Shown: positions 32,905-41,606, counted from the stretch's first letter. The stretch is 41,647 bases of DNA from Lacrimispora sp. 210928-DFI.3.58 (GCF_020554865.1 NZ_JAJCIC010000037.1:1-41647), one strand, 5' to 3'. A program made the numbers and translations. The notes: a model not told the origin generated them from the letters alone.

Positions 32905-33498
32905 CTATTTCAGATATCCGCCCCGGATCAGGGGTTTACGCATCTGGTTTCCGATCACCACGGCAACCACGGTGATGATCACATCCTTTGGTATGAAGGC
33001 CACAAAGGAGTAGGCGATGATAGCGCTTAAACTCATATCGCTGGTGAGGCGGGACCACTGGAAGGCGCCGGCAAACTCTACGATCATAAGCCCGATGATG
33101 GACAGGATGATCATAACAGCCAGGTTTCTGGTCTTATTCTCTGTCTTCGGACGTATCCCGGAGAGCACTGCCATTACCGGCCAGGCAAGGATATAACCTC
33201 CGCTCATGCCAACCAGGACCTGGATGCCGCCCCTAAAGTTGGCAAATACCGGAAGGCCCACAGCCCCCAGCAGAATATATACGACAGTAGCAAAAAATCC
33301 CATTTTCCATCCCAGGACCGTCCCCACCAGAGCGATCCCGAATACCTGTATGGTGATGGGGACGCCGGATGGCATGGGAAGAGAGATTTGTGAGATGACA
33401 GCCAGAACAGCTGCAAACATGCCTACAAGGACGATGGATTGGGTGGAAATACGCCTCTTTGCAGCAGAGGCATGGATAGAGGATGGAGTAGTGTTCAT
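32905..33498 (-). CDS. bioY: Biotin transporter BioY
   Basis: 197 residues with about six membrane helices. The S-component of an energy-coupling-factor biotin importer. Recognised from ISLPMPSGVPITIQVFGI, the GAVGLPVFANFRGG segment and GMSGGYILAWPVMA. ECF subunits are not in the window and would be shared from elsewhere. Start ATG 33498 gives MNTTPSS with AAAGGATC upstream. A BirA operator overlaps its promoter, matching biotin control. Confidence 0.95.
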   Translation of the reverse strand: MNTTPSSIHASAAKRRISTQSIVLVGMFAAVLAVISQISLPMPSGVPITIQVFGIALVGTVLGWKMGFFATVVYILLGAVGLPVFANFRGGIQVLVGMSGGYILAWPVMAVLSGIRPKTENKTRNLAVMIILSIIGLMIVEFAGAFQWSRLTSDMSLSAIIAYSFVAFIPKDVIITVVAVVIGNQMRKPLIRGGYLK

Positions 33499-33545
33499 AA
33501 GGATGATCCTTTCTTTGCTATGATATATGTAACAGAACAAGGTTG

Positions 33546-33601
33546 ACTATACCACGCAAAAAGCGAATTGTCAACTTAAATAAAAAAATAAGTTAACAAT
33601 T
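33546..33601 (-). promoter_or_regulatory. bioY promoter with BirA operator
   Basis: The minus strand has TTGACA (33574-33569), 17-base spacer, TATAGT (33551-33546). AATTGTCAAC, 16 bases, GTTAACAATT (33566-33601) matches the BirA biotin-repressor operator pattern of two half sites spaced by 14-16, and one half site covers the -35 box. Biotin-bound BirA should block RNA polymerase. Confidence 0.85.
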
Positions 33602-33647
33602 CGCTCCGATAAGGCAGCAGCCTCCGGGCAGAACCCTCTTTTATAAG

Positions 33648-34898
33648 CTAAAGGATGCAGATCTCCTGGTTATATTCATTCTTTCCCACGCATCCGTATT
33701 TTTCCCTTTCCAGCACCTGCCGCACATGGCTTGCATGCAGATCCTGGCGGAACATGGCAAGGGCTGTTCCCTCTAACATCCTGTCCGCTGCGGCAGTTTT
33801 TACCACCAGGGGGATCGACGACTGCTTCTTGATCGCAGCCATGAGAGGTCCTGCCTCCCTGCGAAAGCCCAGCACCCGCCCATAAGGGGCATATCCGGCC
33901 TCTCTGGCCTGGGCGGTCTGTTCCTTTGTAATGCCGAGGAGCAGATGGGTCAGGGCGCGGCTGATCCGTGTATAGGTATACTGCCTTGTCTTAAGCTGCC
34001 GTGTACGGCCTTCCCAGTCCGCAAACTGGAGCAGGTGGTGTCTCAGACGGGAGGCTAAATCCCCGGAGACATCCGCATAATCGTCAAAAGCACAGCCCTC
34101 CTGAAACAGGGCCAACAGCCTGTAATTGAGTATGCCGGAGCAGTCCCCGGCAAAAAGAGGCTTCCCTTCCATATACAGAGCTCTGATTTCCGGCGGAACA
34201 TGGGAGAGGTGCCCATTGTCCATTGTCTTATCTGCAAATGCCCTGCGGAGGGCGGAAGCGGAGGCCTGGCCTTCATCAAGCTCCAGATCGTGATAGCCCT
34301 GTCCCTTCCTGGGCACAGTGACAGGCTGTATGCTGCAGTGACGGCGCTTAAGGGCCTTGCAGTATTCAATCCCCAAAAGGCTGTTGGGACTTGCCAGGAT
34401 CTGGTCAAGCTCTTTTTTTGCCAGCGGAAAGTCCTCCTCGGACTCTGCCAGGGAGAGAAGTGCCTGGCTGCGCGCCTGGGGCCAGGTAAGGCCCTCACGG
34501 AGTCCGGCCTGTAAAAGAGCCGAAAGGTTTGGCCCTTCCTGGGCAAGGAGAGAGGCAGCCGCCCTGATGGGCTTTATGTCGCCGTTTTCACTTCCAAAGG
34601 AGAGCACATCCACAACGCCCAGACCTGCAAGGAGGGCCACGGCGCATGCAGCGAAATCCTCCGCACTGCTGACTGCAAATATGGAAGGGATCTCAAGCAC
34701 CAGGTCGGCGCCGCAGGAGAGAGCCATGCGGGTGCGCAGATATTTGCTGAAAAATGCAGGCTCTCCCCGCTGTACAAAATCTCCGCTCATCACTGCTACA
34801 CAGTAATCCGCTCCCGTTATACGCCTGGTTTCCTCCAGATGATACTGATGCCCGCTGTGGAACGGGTTATATTCTGCTACAATTCCGGCAACCTTCAT
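33648..34898 (-). CDS. tmcAL: tRNA(Met) cytidine acetate ligase
   Basis: 416 residues, YlbM/TmcAL family. It uses ATP and acetate to form N4-acetylcytidine at the wobble position of elongator tRNA-Met. N-terminal nucleotidyltransferase motif AEYNPFHSGHQYH (HxGH at 14-20), then MSGDFVQRGEPA, NSLLGIEYCKAL and the C-terminal PLVVKTAAADR. GGAGTG lies upstream of the ATG. The following minus-strand gene bioY has its own promoter. Confidence 0.93.
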   Translation of the reverse strand: MKVAGIVAEYNPFHSGHQYHLEETRRITGADYCVAVMSGDFVQRGEPAFFSKYLRTRMALSCGADLVLEIPSIFAVSSAEDFAACAVALLAGLGVVDVLSFGSENGDIKPIRAAASLLAQEGPNLSALLQAGLREGLTWPQARSQALLSLAESEEDFPLAKKELDQILASPNSLLGIEYCKALKRRHCSIQPVTVPRKGQGYHDLELDEGQASASALRRAFADKTMDNGHLSHVPPEIRALYMEGKPLFAGDCSGILNYRLLALFQEGCAFDDYADVSGDLASRLRHHLLQFADWEGRTRQLKTRQYTYTRISRALTHLLLGITKEQTAQAREAGYAPYGRVLGFRREAGPLMAAIKKQSSIPLVVKTAAADRMLEGTALAMFRQDLHASHVRQVLEREKYGCVGKNEYNQEICIL

Positions 34899-34981
34899 TT
34901 CTCTGCACTCCTGTCTGACTTCTGTTTACGGATCATGTCCATTATATCGGGAAACACGTTCCGCGTCCAGATATTCTGTCT

Positions 34982-35229
34982 CTTGAGTTCCCGCATTTTG
35001 CGCTCCGGTTGCCAGGAGGGAGGCCGATGCTCCGGTTTCGGACATAAGAAGCACTAAGCCCCCTGATTTTTCCTAAAAGCCAGAGAGGCATCAATGCAAC
35101 TCGCTGCGCTCAAACAATCATTGATGCCTCTCTGAACGGAAAAACCAGCGGACTAAGTGCTTCTAATGTCCTGCAAAGTCGCTCCGGCCTCCCTCCTGGC
35201 AACCGGAGCGCGAAATGCGGGAACTCAAG
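34982..35229. repeat. 248-bp near-perfect inverted repeat (long hairpin element)
   Basis: Outer arms CTTGAGTTCCCGCATTT (34982-34998) and AAATGCGGGAACTCAAG (35213-35229) pair over 17 bases. Pairing continues through CGCTCCGGTTGCCAGGAGGG to GGCC, an internal mismatched loop of about 16 bases, then the GGACAT..AGAAGCACT and TTTTTCC segments with scattered mismatches, and CAGAGAGGCATCAATG (35082-35097) near the tip. The loop is about 22 bases. No gene is encoded inside. The rest of 34899-35373 holds only the htrA upstream region with TATAGT at 35308-35313. Confidence 0.9.
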
Positions 35230-35373
35230 CTCCTGTTTATAAATTGATAAGAAGAAGGACACAATTTCTCCACATTTGCGTCACAGATCCACCATAAATC
35301 CAAAGTATAGTATGAGCTATCAAGAGGAAAACAGAAAGTTCATATAGAATCATGGATGAAAGGAGACATTATT

Positions 35374-36846
35374 ATGTACGAAAACGAAAATAGAGACAAC
35401 AGGGAAAATATGGAAGCAAAAGGAACACAGGAGAGTAACGTGAACTGGACCACACCTGCAGGACAGGGCGGCAACCAGGAAACAGGATGGCGTTTTGCAC
35501 AGAACAGCAGCAGCCAGCCAGGCAATGCACCTTACAGGGAGCAGCAGACATACCAGGGTTACGGACCTCAGAACCAGAGAGGACCGGAACAGCCTGTAAA
35601 CAGAAAAAGAAGAGGCGGTCTGGCAAGAAAAGCAGCAGGCATTACCGCAGCAGCCGTACTCTTTGGAACAGTATCCGGCGGTGTCATGACAGGTGTCAAT
35701 TATATCGGCACAAGACTGACAGGAACCTACAATGCAGCCACCCAGGCTGCAGAGGCTCAGACACAGGCTCAGTCAGTACAGGCTGTCCCGGCTGTGAATG
35801 CACAAAATTCCGGCAGCCAGACCACGACCCCTGTATCAACAGTTACCGATGTATCAGCCATTGCAGAGGCAGCCATGCCCTCTATTGTTGCCATTAACGA
35901 TACCATGACAGTACAGCAGCGTGACTTCTTTGGAATGCCCCAGACCTACACGGCACAGAGCAGCGGATCCGGCATTATCATCAGCCAGAATGACACCGAG
36001 CTTTTGATCGCCACCAACAACCATGTAGTCCAGGGCGCTCAGGATCTGAAGGTGACATTTAATGACGGCAAGGATGTGGCGGCAGCTGTAAAGGGAACAG
36101 ATTCTGCATCCGACTTAGCTATTATTGCAGTCCAGCTTTCCGATATCCCGGCAGATACCATGAGCAAGATCAAAGTGGCATCCATCGGAAATTCCGATGA
36201 CTTAAAGGTAGGACAGCAGGTGATCGCTATCGGCAATGCCTTAGGCTATGGACAGTCACTGACAGTAGGCTATGTGAGTGCCCTTGACCGTGAGATCAAG
36301 GATGAGGACGGAGTCGCAAGGACCTTTATCCAGACAGATGCAGCTATCAACCCAGGCAACAGCGGCGGCGCACTTCTTGATATCAATGGAAACCTGATCG
36401 GCATCAATGCAGCGAAGACCGCTTCCACAGAGGTGGAGGGCATCGGCTTTGCAATTCCGATTTCCAAGGCCCAGGAGATCCTGAACACCCTGATGACAAA
36501 GAAGACCAGGATTGCAGTGGCAGAAGAGGCCCAGGGCTATCTGGGCATCCAGGGAACGAATATTGACGCGTCAGCCTCCAAAGAATTTGGTATGCCTGTT
36601 GGTGTCTATGTATATAAGATCTTAGACGGCGGTGCAGCTGCCGCTTCCGGACTGAAGGAAAAGGATATCATTACGAAGTTTGACGGACAGTCTGTTACCA
36701 GCATGGAGGAGCTAAAGCAGATGCTCACCTATTATGAGGGAGGTTCTGCTGTCAGCCTTACGGTGCAGTCCCTTGTGGATGGTGCCTATGTGGAGCATGA
36801 GGTTGAGATCACCCTGGGTACAAGACCGGCTGAGAGCAAACAGTAA
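35374..36846 (+). CDS. htrA: HtrA/DegP-type serine protease
   Basis: 490 residues. A Gln/Asn-rich cytoplasmic tail of about 80 residues, a membrane anchor at 88-108, then a trypsin-like protease domain outside the cell: His217 in ATNNHVVQG, Asp247 in SASDLAII, Ser330 in NPGNSGGAL. One C-terminal PDZ domain (GVYVYKILDGGAAAASGLKE). It degrades misfolded envelope proteins. ATG 35374 has AAAGGAG 8 bases upstream; a 35356 ATG overlaps that site and is rejected. A single gene between the long inverted repeat and darA. Confidence 0.95.
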   Translation: MYENENRDNRENMEAKGTQESNVNWTTPAGQGGNQETGWRFAQNSSSQPGNAPYREQQTYQGYGPQNQRGPEQPVNRKRRGGLARKAAGITAAAVLFGTVSGGVMTGVNYIGTRLTGTYNAATQAAEAQTQAQSVQAVPAVNAQNSGSQTTTPVSTVTDVSAIAEAAMPSIVAINDTMTVQQRDFFGMPQTYTAQSSGSGIIISQNDTELLIATNNHVVQGAQDLKVTFNDGKDVAAAVKGTDSASDLAIIAVQLSDIPADTMSKIKVASIGNSDDLKVGQQVIAIGNALGYGQSLTVGYVSALDREIKDEDGVARTFIQTDAAINPGNSGGALLDINGNLIGINAAKTASTEVEGIGFAIPISKAQEILNTLMTKKTRIAVAEEAQGYLGIQGTNIDASASKEFGMPVGVYVYKILDGGAAAASGLKEKDIITKFDGQSVTSMEELKQMLTYYEGGSAVSLTVQSLVDGAYVEHEVEITLGTRPAESKQ

Positions 36847-36884
36847 GTAAAATTTATTTGCTATATACGAAATATTCACACCTA

Positions 36885-36907
36885 TTTTACGGAAAATGTG
36901 GTATACT
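36885..36907 (+). promoter_or_regulatory. Promoter of darA
   Basis: TATACT at 36902-36907 preceded by TGG forms an extended -10; no strong -35 is seen. No terminator is visible after htrA, so read-through is possible. Confidence 0.5.
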
Positions 36908-36989
36908 GGTTAAAACTGTTTGAAAATGATATGGACACATGGGTGGAAAGCAATGTCCGCCCTGTGGACCTGACAAGGAGGCTCAGCTT

Positions 36990-37322
36990 ATGAAATTAGT
37001 GTATGCAATTGTGAGAAATGACAACGAGGATGATGTCGTAAGCCAGTTGACCCAGCACCGCTACAGCGTGACCAGACTGTCTACCACAGGAGGCTTTCTA
37101 CGGAAGGGCAATACTACACTGATGATCGGCGCAGAAGATGAGAAGGTGGATGAGGTCATCTCCCTCATCAAGCAGGAGTGCGGACAGCACCAGAAGCTCA
37201 CAGTAAATATGCCTTACATTTCCGGCACCAGCATGGTAAATTACGCTACCATGCCCATGAACGTAGAAGTGGGCGGCGCAACGATCTTTGTGATCAATGT
37301 GGAGCATTACGAGAAAATTTAA
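36990..37322 (+). CDS. darA: Cyclic-di-AMP receptor, PII-like (DarA/PstA family)
   Basis: 110 residues. The conserved PII-like core is visible: MKLVYAIVRNDNEDDVVSQL, RLSTTGGFLRKGNTTLMIG and the C-terminal VGGATIFVINVEHYEKI. The TTGGFLRKGNTT loop binds c-di-AMP in characterised members. Target of the signalling protein is unknown. AAGGAGG is 8 bases before ATG 36990. A terminator follows, making it monocistronic. Confidence 0.93.
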   Translation: MKLVYAIVRNDNEDDVVSQLTQHRYSVTRLSTTGGFLRKGNTTLMIGAEDEKVDEVISLIKQECGQHQKLTVNMPYISGTSMVNYATMPMNVEVGGATIFVINVEHYEKI

Positions 37323-37339
37323 CAGGAGAACAAGATAAA

Positions 37340-37389
37340 AGGAGCCGGCAGACGGAAGATGACACGCTGCCGGCTCCTTTGCGTTTACT
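37340..37389 (+). terminator. Terminator after darA
   Basis: GGAGCCGGCAG pairs with CTGCCGGCTCC, followed by TTTGCGTTT. Confidence 0.8.
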
Positions 37390-37450
37390 GCAATTTGCCA
37401 AAAGAAATGGCTCCGTATTAAAAAAAATGCAAAATTTTCCTAAATTCAAC

Positions 37451-37479
37451 TTGTTTCCCATATCCAGTCCGTATATAAT
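37451..37479 (+). promoter_or_regulatory. Promoter of pta-ackA
   Basis: TTGTTT, 17-base spacer, TATAAT, 39 bases before the pta start codon. Confidence 0.65.
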
Positions 37480-37518
37480 AAAGCTATATGCTTTAAAATA
37501 ACGAAAGGGGTAAGAACC

Positions 37519-38514
37519 ATGGGATTTATTGATGTAATTAAAGAAAAAGCGAGAGCAGATAAGAAGACGATCGTGCTTCCTGAGTCTATGGACCGCAGAA
37601 CCTGGGTTGCTGCAGAGAAGATCTTAAAAGAGGATCTGGCAAATCTTGTTATTATCGGCACACCGGAGGACATCGGTGAACACAGCCAGGGCCTGGATGT
37701 TTCTGGCGCTACCATCATCAATCCTCAGACCTATGAAAAGACACAGGAGTATATAGATTTATTTGTAGAGTTAAGAAAGTCAAAGGGCATGACGCCTGAG
37801 AAGGCAAGAGAGACCATTTTAAGCGACTATGCTTACTATGGCTGCCTGATGATCAAGAAGGGTGATGCAGACGGTATGGTATCCGGTGCCTGCCACTCCA
37901 CAGCCAATACCTTAAGACCCTGCCTGCAGGTGATCAAGACAAAGCCGGGCACAAAGCTGGTTTCCGCTTTCTTCTTAATGGAAGTGCCGGACTGCCAGTT
38001 CGGTGATAATGGCACCTTCGTATTCGCTGACTGCGGACTGAACCAGAATCCAAATCCGGAAGAGCTGGCAGCCATCGCCGTTTCCTCCGCTGAGAGCTTC
38101 AAGATGCTGACAGGCAACGAGCCAAGAGTGGCTATGCTGTCCCATTCCTCCAAGGGAAGCGCATCCCATGCAGATGTGGACAAGGTAGTAGAGGCAACTA
38201 AGATCGCAAAGGAGATGGCTCCTGAGCTGGCTCTGGACGGAGAGTTACAGCTTGACGCTGCGATCGTTCCTGAGATCGGCGCCTCCAAGGCTCCTGACAG
38301 CAAGGTTGCAGGACATGCCAACGTACTGGTATTCCCAGATCTGGATGCAGGCAACATCGGCTACAAGCTGGTGCAGAGACTGGGCAAGGCAGAAGCTTAC
38401 GGCCCAATGTGCCAGGGTATTGCAAAGCCGGTGAACGACCTGTCCAGAGGCTGCTCTGCTGACGATATCGTAGGCGTAGTTGCCATCACAGCCGTACAGT
38501 GCCAGAACCAGTGA
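37519..38514 (+). CDS. pta: Phosphate acetyltransferase
   Basis: 331 residues, the short single-domain form. Converts acetyl-CoA and phosphate to acetyl phosphate, feeding AckA for ATP in fermentation. Opening MGFIDVIKEKARADKKTIVL, SDYAYYGCLMIKKGDADGMV, MLSHSSKGSA and the C-terminal NDLSRGCSADDIV are typical. GAAAGGGG precedes the ATG. ackA follows after 59 bases. Confidence 0.97.
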   Translation: MGFIDVIKEKARADKKTIVLPESMDRRTWVAAEKILKEDLANLVIIGTPEDIGEHSQGLDVSGATIINPQTYEKTQEYIDLFVELRKSKGMTPEKARETILSDYAYYGCLMIKKGDADGMVSGACHSTANTLRPCLQVIKTKPGTKLVSAFFLMEVPDCQFGDNGTFVFADCGLNQNPNPEELAAIAVSSAESFKMLTGNEPRVAMLSHSSKGSASHADVDKVVEATKIAKEMAPELALDGELQLDAAIVPEIGASKAPDSKVAGHANVLVFPDLDAGNIGYKLVQRLGKAEAYGPMCQGIAKPVNDLSRGCSADDIVGVVAITAVQCQNQ

Positions 38515-38573
38515 TGCGAAAGCACTTCGCAGCCACACATAAGAATCAAAATTTGTAAGGAGAATATCAGAAC

Positions 38574-39770
38574 ATGAAAATTTTAGTAGTCAACTGCGGA
38601 AGCTCTTCCCTTAAGTACCAGTTAATCGATATGGCAGACGAGAGCGTTATTGCAAAGGGCCTTTGCGAGAGGATCGGCATTGAGGGCTCTAAGCTGACCC
38701 ATCAGCCAGCCGGCAAGGACAAGTTCGTAGTAGAGAACCCAATGCCAGACCACACCGTTGCCATCAAGATGGTAATGGATGCCCTCCAGGATCCGGAGCA
38801 TGGCGTGATAAAGAGCACCGACGAGATTTCTGCCATCGGCCACCGCGTACTCCACGGCGGTAAGGTTTACAGTGAGTCCATCGTAGTGGACGAGGATGTA
38901 AAGCGCGTGATCCGCGAGTGCTTCGACTTAGGACCTCTGCACAATCCTGCAAACCTGATGGGCATCGAGGCCTGCGAGGCTGCTATGCCGGGCAAGCCAA
39001 ACGTAGCTGTATGGGATACAGGCTTCGGTATGGCTATGCCGGAGAAGGCTTATATGTACGCAATCCCTCATGAGTATTATGAGAAATACAGCATCCGCCG
39101 CTATGGCTTCCACGGCACCAGCCATATGTTCGTATCCGGCGAGGCTATCAAGTTCGGCGGTCTGGATCCGGAAAAGGCAAAGGTGATCGTATGCCACTTA
39201 GGAAACGGCGCAAGCATTTCCGCATCCATCGGCGGCAAGTGCGTGGACACCAGCATGGGTCTTACCCCTCTTGAGGGCCTGATCATGGGCACCAGAAGCG
39301 GCGACATTGATCCTGCTGTTGTACAGTTCATCTGCAACAAGGAAGGCAAGGATGTGAACGAGGTTCTGAACATCCTGAACAAGAAGTCTGGTATCCTGGG
39401 CATGAGCGGCGGCATCTCCAGCGACTTCCGTGATATCGAGGCAGCGAAGAAGGAGGGCAACCACTTAGCAGAGGTAGCTCTTGAGGCCTTCATCTACCGC
39501 GTAGCAAAGTACATCGGCGCTTACACCGCAGCTATGAACGGCGTTGACGCCATCGCATTCACCGCTGGCGTAGGCGAGAACGACAAGGCAACCAGAAAGG
39601 CTGTATGCGAATATCTGGGCTATCTGGGCGTTAAGATCGATGATGAGGCAAATGATGTGAGAGGCAAGAACGCTGTTATCTCCGCTGCTGATTCCAAAGT
39701 AAAGGTAATGCTGCTTCCCACCAATGAGGAGCTGGCAATCGCAAGAGAGACAAAGAGACTGACCGAATAA
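38574..39770 (+). CDS. ackA: Acetate kinase
   Basis: 398 residues. Forms ATP and acetate from acetyl phosphate. Motifs: VVNCGSSSLKYQLID, GHRVLHGG with the substrate-binding Arg, VWDTGFG, GFHGTSHMFV, HLGNGASISA, TRSGDIDP and FTAGVGEN. AAGGAG precedes the ATG. Codon use is strongly biased, as is usual for a highly expressed gene. pta-ackA is the standard clostridial acetate operon. Confidence 0.98.
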   Translation: MKILVVNCGSSSLKYQLIDMADESVIAKGLCERIGIEGSKLTHQPAGKDKFVVENPMPDHTVAIKMVMDALQDPEHGVIKSTDEISAIGHRVLHGGKVYSESIVVDEDVKRVIRECFDLGPLHNPANLMGIEACEAAMPGKPNVAVWDTGFGMAMPEKAYMYAIPHEYYEKYSIRRYGFHGTSHMFVSGEAIKFGGLDPEKAKVIVCHLGNGASISASIGGKCVDTSMGLTPLEGLIMGTRSGDIDPAVVQFICNKEGKDVNEVLNILNKKSGILGMSGGISSDFRDIEAAKKEGNHLAEVALEAFIYRVAKYIGAYTAAMNGVDAIAFTAGVGENDKATRKAVCEYLGYLGVKIDDEANDVRGKNAVISAADSKVKVMLLPTNEELAIARETKRLTE

Positions 39771-39842
39771 GAGGCGCTGCCATACATCTGGTATAAAAAG
39801 TCCGAAAATGACAAAAATTTGCGTATATCTGGAAACTTTTTA

Positions 39843-39883
39843 TTGACAAACCCGGCGCACCTATGTATAATAGCATAGGTGCG
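39843..39883 (+). promoter_or_regulatory. yceD-rpmF promoter with a 10-bp palindrome around the -10
   Basis: Perfect TTGACA (39843-39848), 17 bases, perfect TATAAT (39866-39871). CGCACCTATG (39856-39865) and CATAGGTGCG (39874-39883) are perfect inverted repeats enclosing TATAATAG, so the -10 lies exactly between two half sites. This is a strong operator candidate. Confidence 0.9.
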
Positions 39884-39899
39884 TATCAAGGAGTAGGAT

Positions 39900-40427
39900 A
39901 TGCTGATTAATCTATCAGAACTGTTCCCTGTGGAGGGGAAATCAAAAGTCTATACTGTTCCGATTGAGCTGACGCAGTTTCGTGAGGGCGGAAGCGTTTA
40001 CGAGATTGTGGAAAAGGAGCCAGTTTCCCTGACGATCACCAACAAGGGAAACCGGGTGATGTCTGTGACAGGAACGGCAGTGCTGAGTCTTGCCATGCCT
40101 TGTGCCAGATGCCTGGAGCCTGTGATCGTTCCTTTCCGTCTGGAGATCGACGAGGAATTGGATATGAACCGGACAGCTGAGGAGCGGGAAGTAGATTTCG
40201 ATGAGCAGTTCTACGTTAATGGTTATAATCTGGATGTAGACCAGCTGGTTGGTAATGAATTAACCCTGAACCTGCCTATGAGAGTTCTCTGCAGTGATGA
40301 CTGTAAGGGAATTTGCAATAGATGTGGCACAAATCTCAACCGTGGGACTTGTGACTGCGATAACAGGTCACTGGACCCAAGAATGTCAGTTATCCAGGAT
40401 ATTTTTAAACAGTTGAAGGAGGTGTAA
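39900..40427 (+). CDS. yceD: YceD family (DUF177) protein
   Basis: 175 residues. YceD proteins are linked to 23S rRNA accumulation or processing and nearly always precede rpmF. Visible are MLINLSELF, the MPCARCLEP Cys pair, DFDEQFYVNGYNLDVDQL and a C-terminal Cys set CSDDCKGICNRCG with CDCD, likely a zinc site. AAGGAG precedes the ATG. rpmF starts 3 bases after the stop. Confidence 0.93.
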   Translation: MLINLSELFPVEGKSKVYTVPIELTQFREGGSVYEIVEKEPVSLTITNKGNRVMSVTGTAVLSLAMPCARCLEPVIVPFRLEIDEELDMNRTAEEREVDFDEQFYVNGYNLDVDQLVGNELTLNLPMRVLCSDDCKGICNRCGTNLNRGTCDCDNRSLDPRMSVIQDIFKQLKEV

Positions 40428-40430
40428 ACC

Positions 40431-40613
40431 ATGTCTATCTGTCCAAAGAATAAATCTTCTAAAGCTAGAAGAGACAGCCGCAGGGCTAACTGGAAGATGA
40501 GCGCTCCCAACCTGGTAAAGTGCAGCAAGTGCGGAGCTCTTATGATGCCTCACAGAGTGTGCAAGGCTTGCGGAAGCTACAACAAGCGTGAGATCGTTTC
40601 TGTAGAGGATTAA
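40431..40613 (+). CDS. rpmF: 50S ribosomal protein L32
   Basis: 60 residues, complete. Basic N-terminus CPKNKSSKARRDSRRANWK, then CSKC and CKACG, the zinc-type L32 signature (four Cys). Strong GAAGGAGG upstream. In many Firmicutes plsX and fatty-acid genes follow; here a terminator ends the unit. Confidence 0.98.
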   Translation: MSICPKNKSSKARRDSRRANWKMSAPNLVKCSKCGALMMPHRVCKACGSYNKREIVSVED

Positions 40614-40633
40614 TGTAAAATGAAGTGAAACAA

Positions 40634-40668
40634 GGCTTCTGGGGAAGGTTCCAGAAGCCTTTGTTTTT
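40634..40668 (+). terminator. Terminator after rpmF
   Basis: GGCTTCTGG pairs with CCAGAAGCC around an 8-base loop, followed by TTTGTTTTT. Confidence 0.9.
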
Positions 40669-40734
40669 AAGCAAAACATCCAAAAAAGAGAATGCCTGTC
40701 TGCAAAAAGGAGGGCAGGGTCAGAAAGGTCAGAA

Positions 40735-41376
40735 ATGATTGACATTAATTATGATTTTCTTCAGAGACTTATCCGAAATTTAGGAGAGCTTTTCGGCGAC
40801 AAATGCGAAATCGTTGTTCATGACTATAGAAATGGGCTGGATCATACAATTATTGATATCGTTAATGGCCAGGTGACTGGACGCAGTGTTGGCGGATGTC
40901 CCAGTAAGTCTGTAGTAGAAAAGCTTTCCAGCAATTTAGATGGTGCAGATAATGAACTGGTTTATTTTACGAATTGCGAAAAGGGGAAGATTATCAAATC
41001 AGCTACCACATATATTAAAGATAATGATAATCACATTATTGGCTCTGTTTGTGTGAATATGGATATTACAGATCTCCTTTTGGCGGAAAATGCCTTGAAA
41101 GCGTTTATTAATTATACTCCTTCTGCTCCTGCCGTTGAGAATTCGGAGGTGCTTGTCCGTAACGTAGATGAATTGCTTCAGTATTATATGAATGAAGTAG
41201 AACGAATGATCGGTAAGCCTATGGGATTGATGAGCAAAGCGGAAAAGGTGCAGGCTCTTCGGTATTTGGATCAAAAGGGAGTTTTCAAAATTGCAAAAGC
41301 CAGCGTTTCTCTTTGTGAGGCCTTTCATATTTCAAAATATACACTTTACAGCTATTTAGAGGAATCCAGAAATTGA
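40735..41376 (+). CDS. YheO-type PAS/helix-turn-helix transcriptional regulator
   Basis: 213 residues. An N-terminal PAS-like YheO domain (about 1-115: LGELFGDKCEIVVHDY, then HIIGSVCVNMDIT) and a C-terminal DauR-type helix-turn-helix (SKAEKVQALRYLDQKGVF, KASVSLCEAFHISKYTLYSY). Family members sense small molecules such as D-amino acids or control transport genes. AGAAAGG lies upstream of the ATG. No obvious target gene lies on its left; the next transcription unit to the right is outside the window. Lower GC than its neighbours in the last third. Confidence 0.88.
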   Translation: MIDINYDFLQRLIRNLGELFGDKCEIVVHDYRNGLDHTIIDIVNGQVTGRSVGGCPSKSVVEKLSSNLDGADNELVYFTNCEKGKIIKSATTYIKDNDNHIIGSVCVNMDITDLLLAENALKAFINYTPSAPAVENSEVLVRNVDELLQYYMNEVERMIGKPMGLMSKAEKVQALRYLDQKGVFKIAKASVSLCEAFHISKYTLYSYLEESRN

Positions 41377-41380
41377 TAAA

Positions 41381-41412
41381 AAATAGTTGAGCGCTAGAGC
41401 GCGAAACTATTT
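41381..41412 (+). other. Stem-loop after the YheO-type gene
   Basis: AAATAGTT pairs with AACTATTT, with an inner GCGC-TAGA-GCGC stem. The following GAAGCGAAGCGGAG and GAAGCGAGGAACGAGCG are low-complexity G/A/C-rich words. No function is visible. Confidence 0.45.
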
Positions 41413-41488
41413 GCTACGCAAACGAAGCGAAGCGGAGTTGGCGTTTCCCGTAAGTTTTTATGAAGCGAGGAACGAGCGTAATAAAAAA

Positions 41489-41528
41489 TGCCGGTGAAGG
41501 TTATGATTGAACCTTGCCGGCTTTTTTA
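41489..41528 (+). terminator. Terminator downstream of the YheO-type gene
   Basis: GCCGG-tg-AAGGTT pairs with AACCTT-g-CCGGC, followed by TTTTTTA. Confidence 0.85.
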
Positions 41529-41565
41529 TTCGATAAAAACAAACTATTAGTTATGCTTACAAACT

Positions 41566-41606
41566 GATTGACATATCACTTCTATAAGATATAGATAGTG
41601 TCAATA
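41566..41606 (+). promoter_or_regulatory. Candidate promoter/operator at the window end
   Basis: ATTGACA and TGTCAAT are inverted repeats about 25 bases apart; TTGACA with a 16-base spacer to TATAGA could be a plus-strand promoter for a gene beyond the window. No coding region follows within the window. Confidence 0.35.

Noticed and set aside
34982..35229. Retron or group II intron
   Set aside because: No reverse transcriptase or typical intron domains nearby; only a long hairpin.
41381..41480. Non-coding RNA in the GAAGCG-rich stretch at the window end
   Set aside because: One stem-loop and low-complexity words only; no promoter and no fold convincing enough to call.
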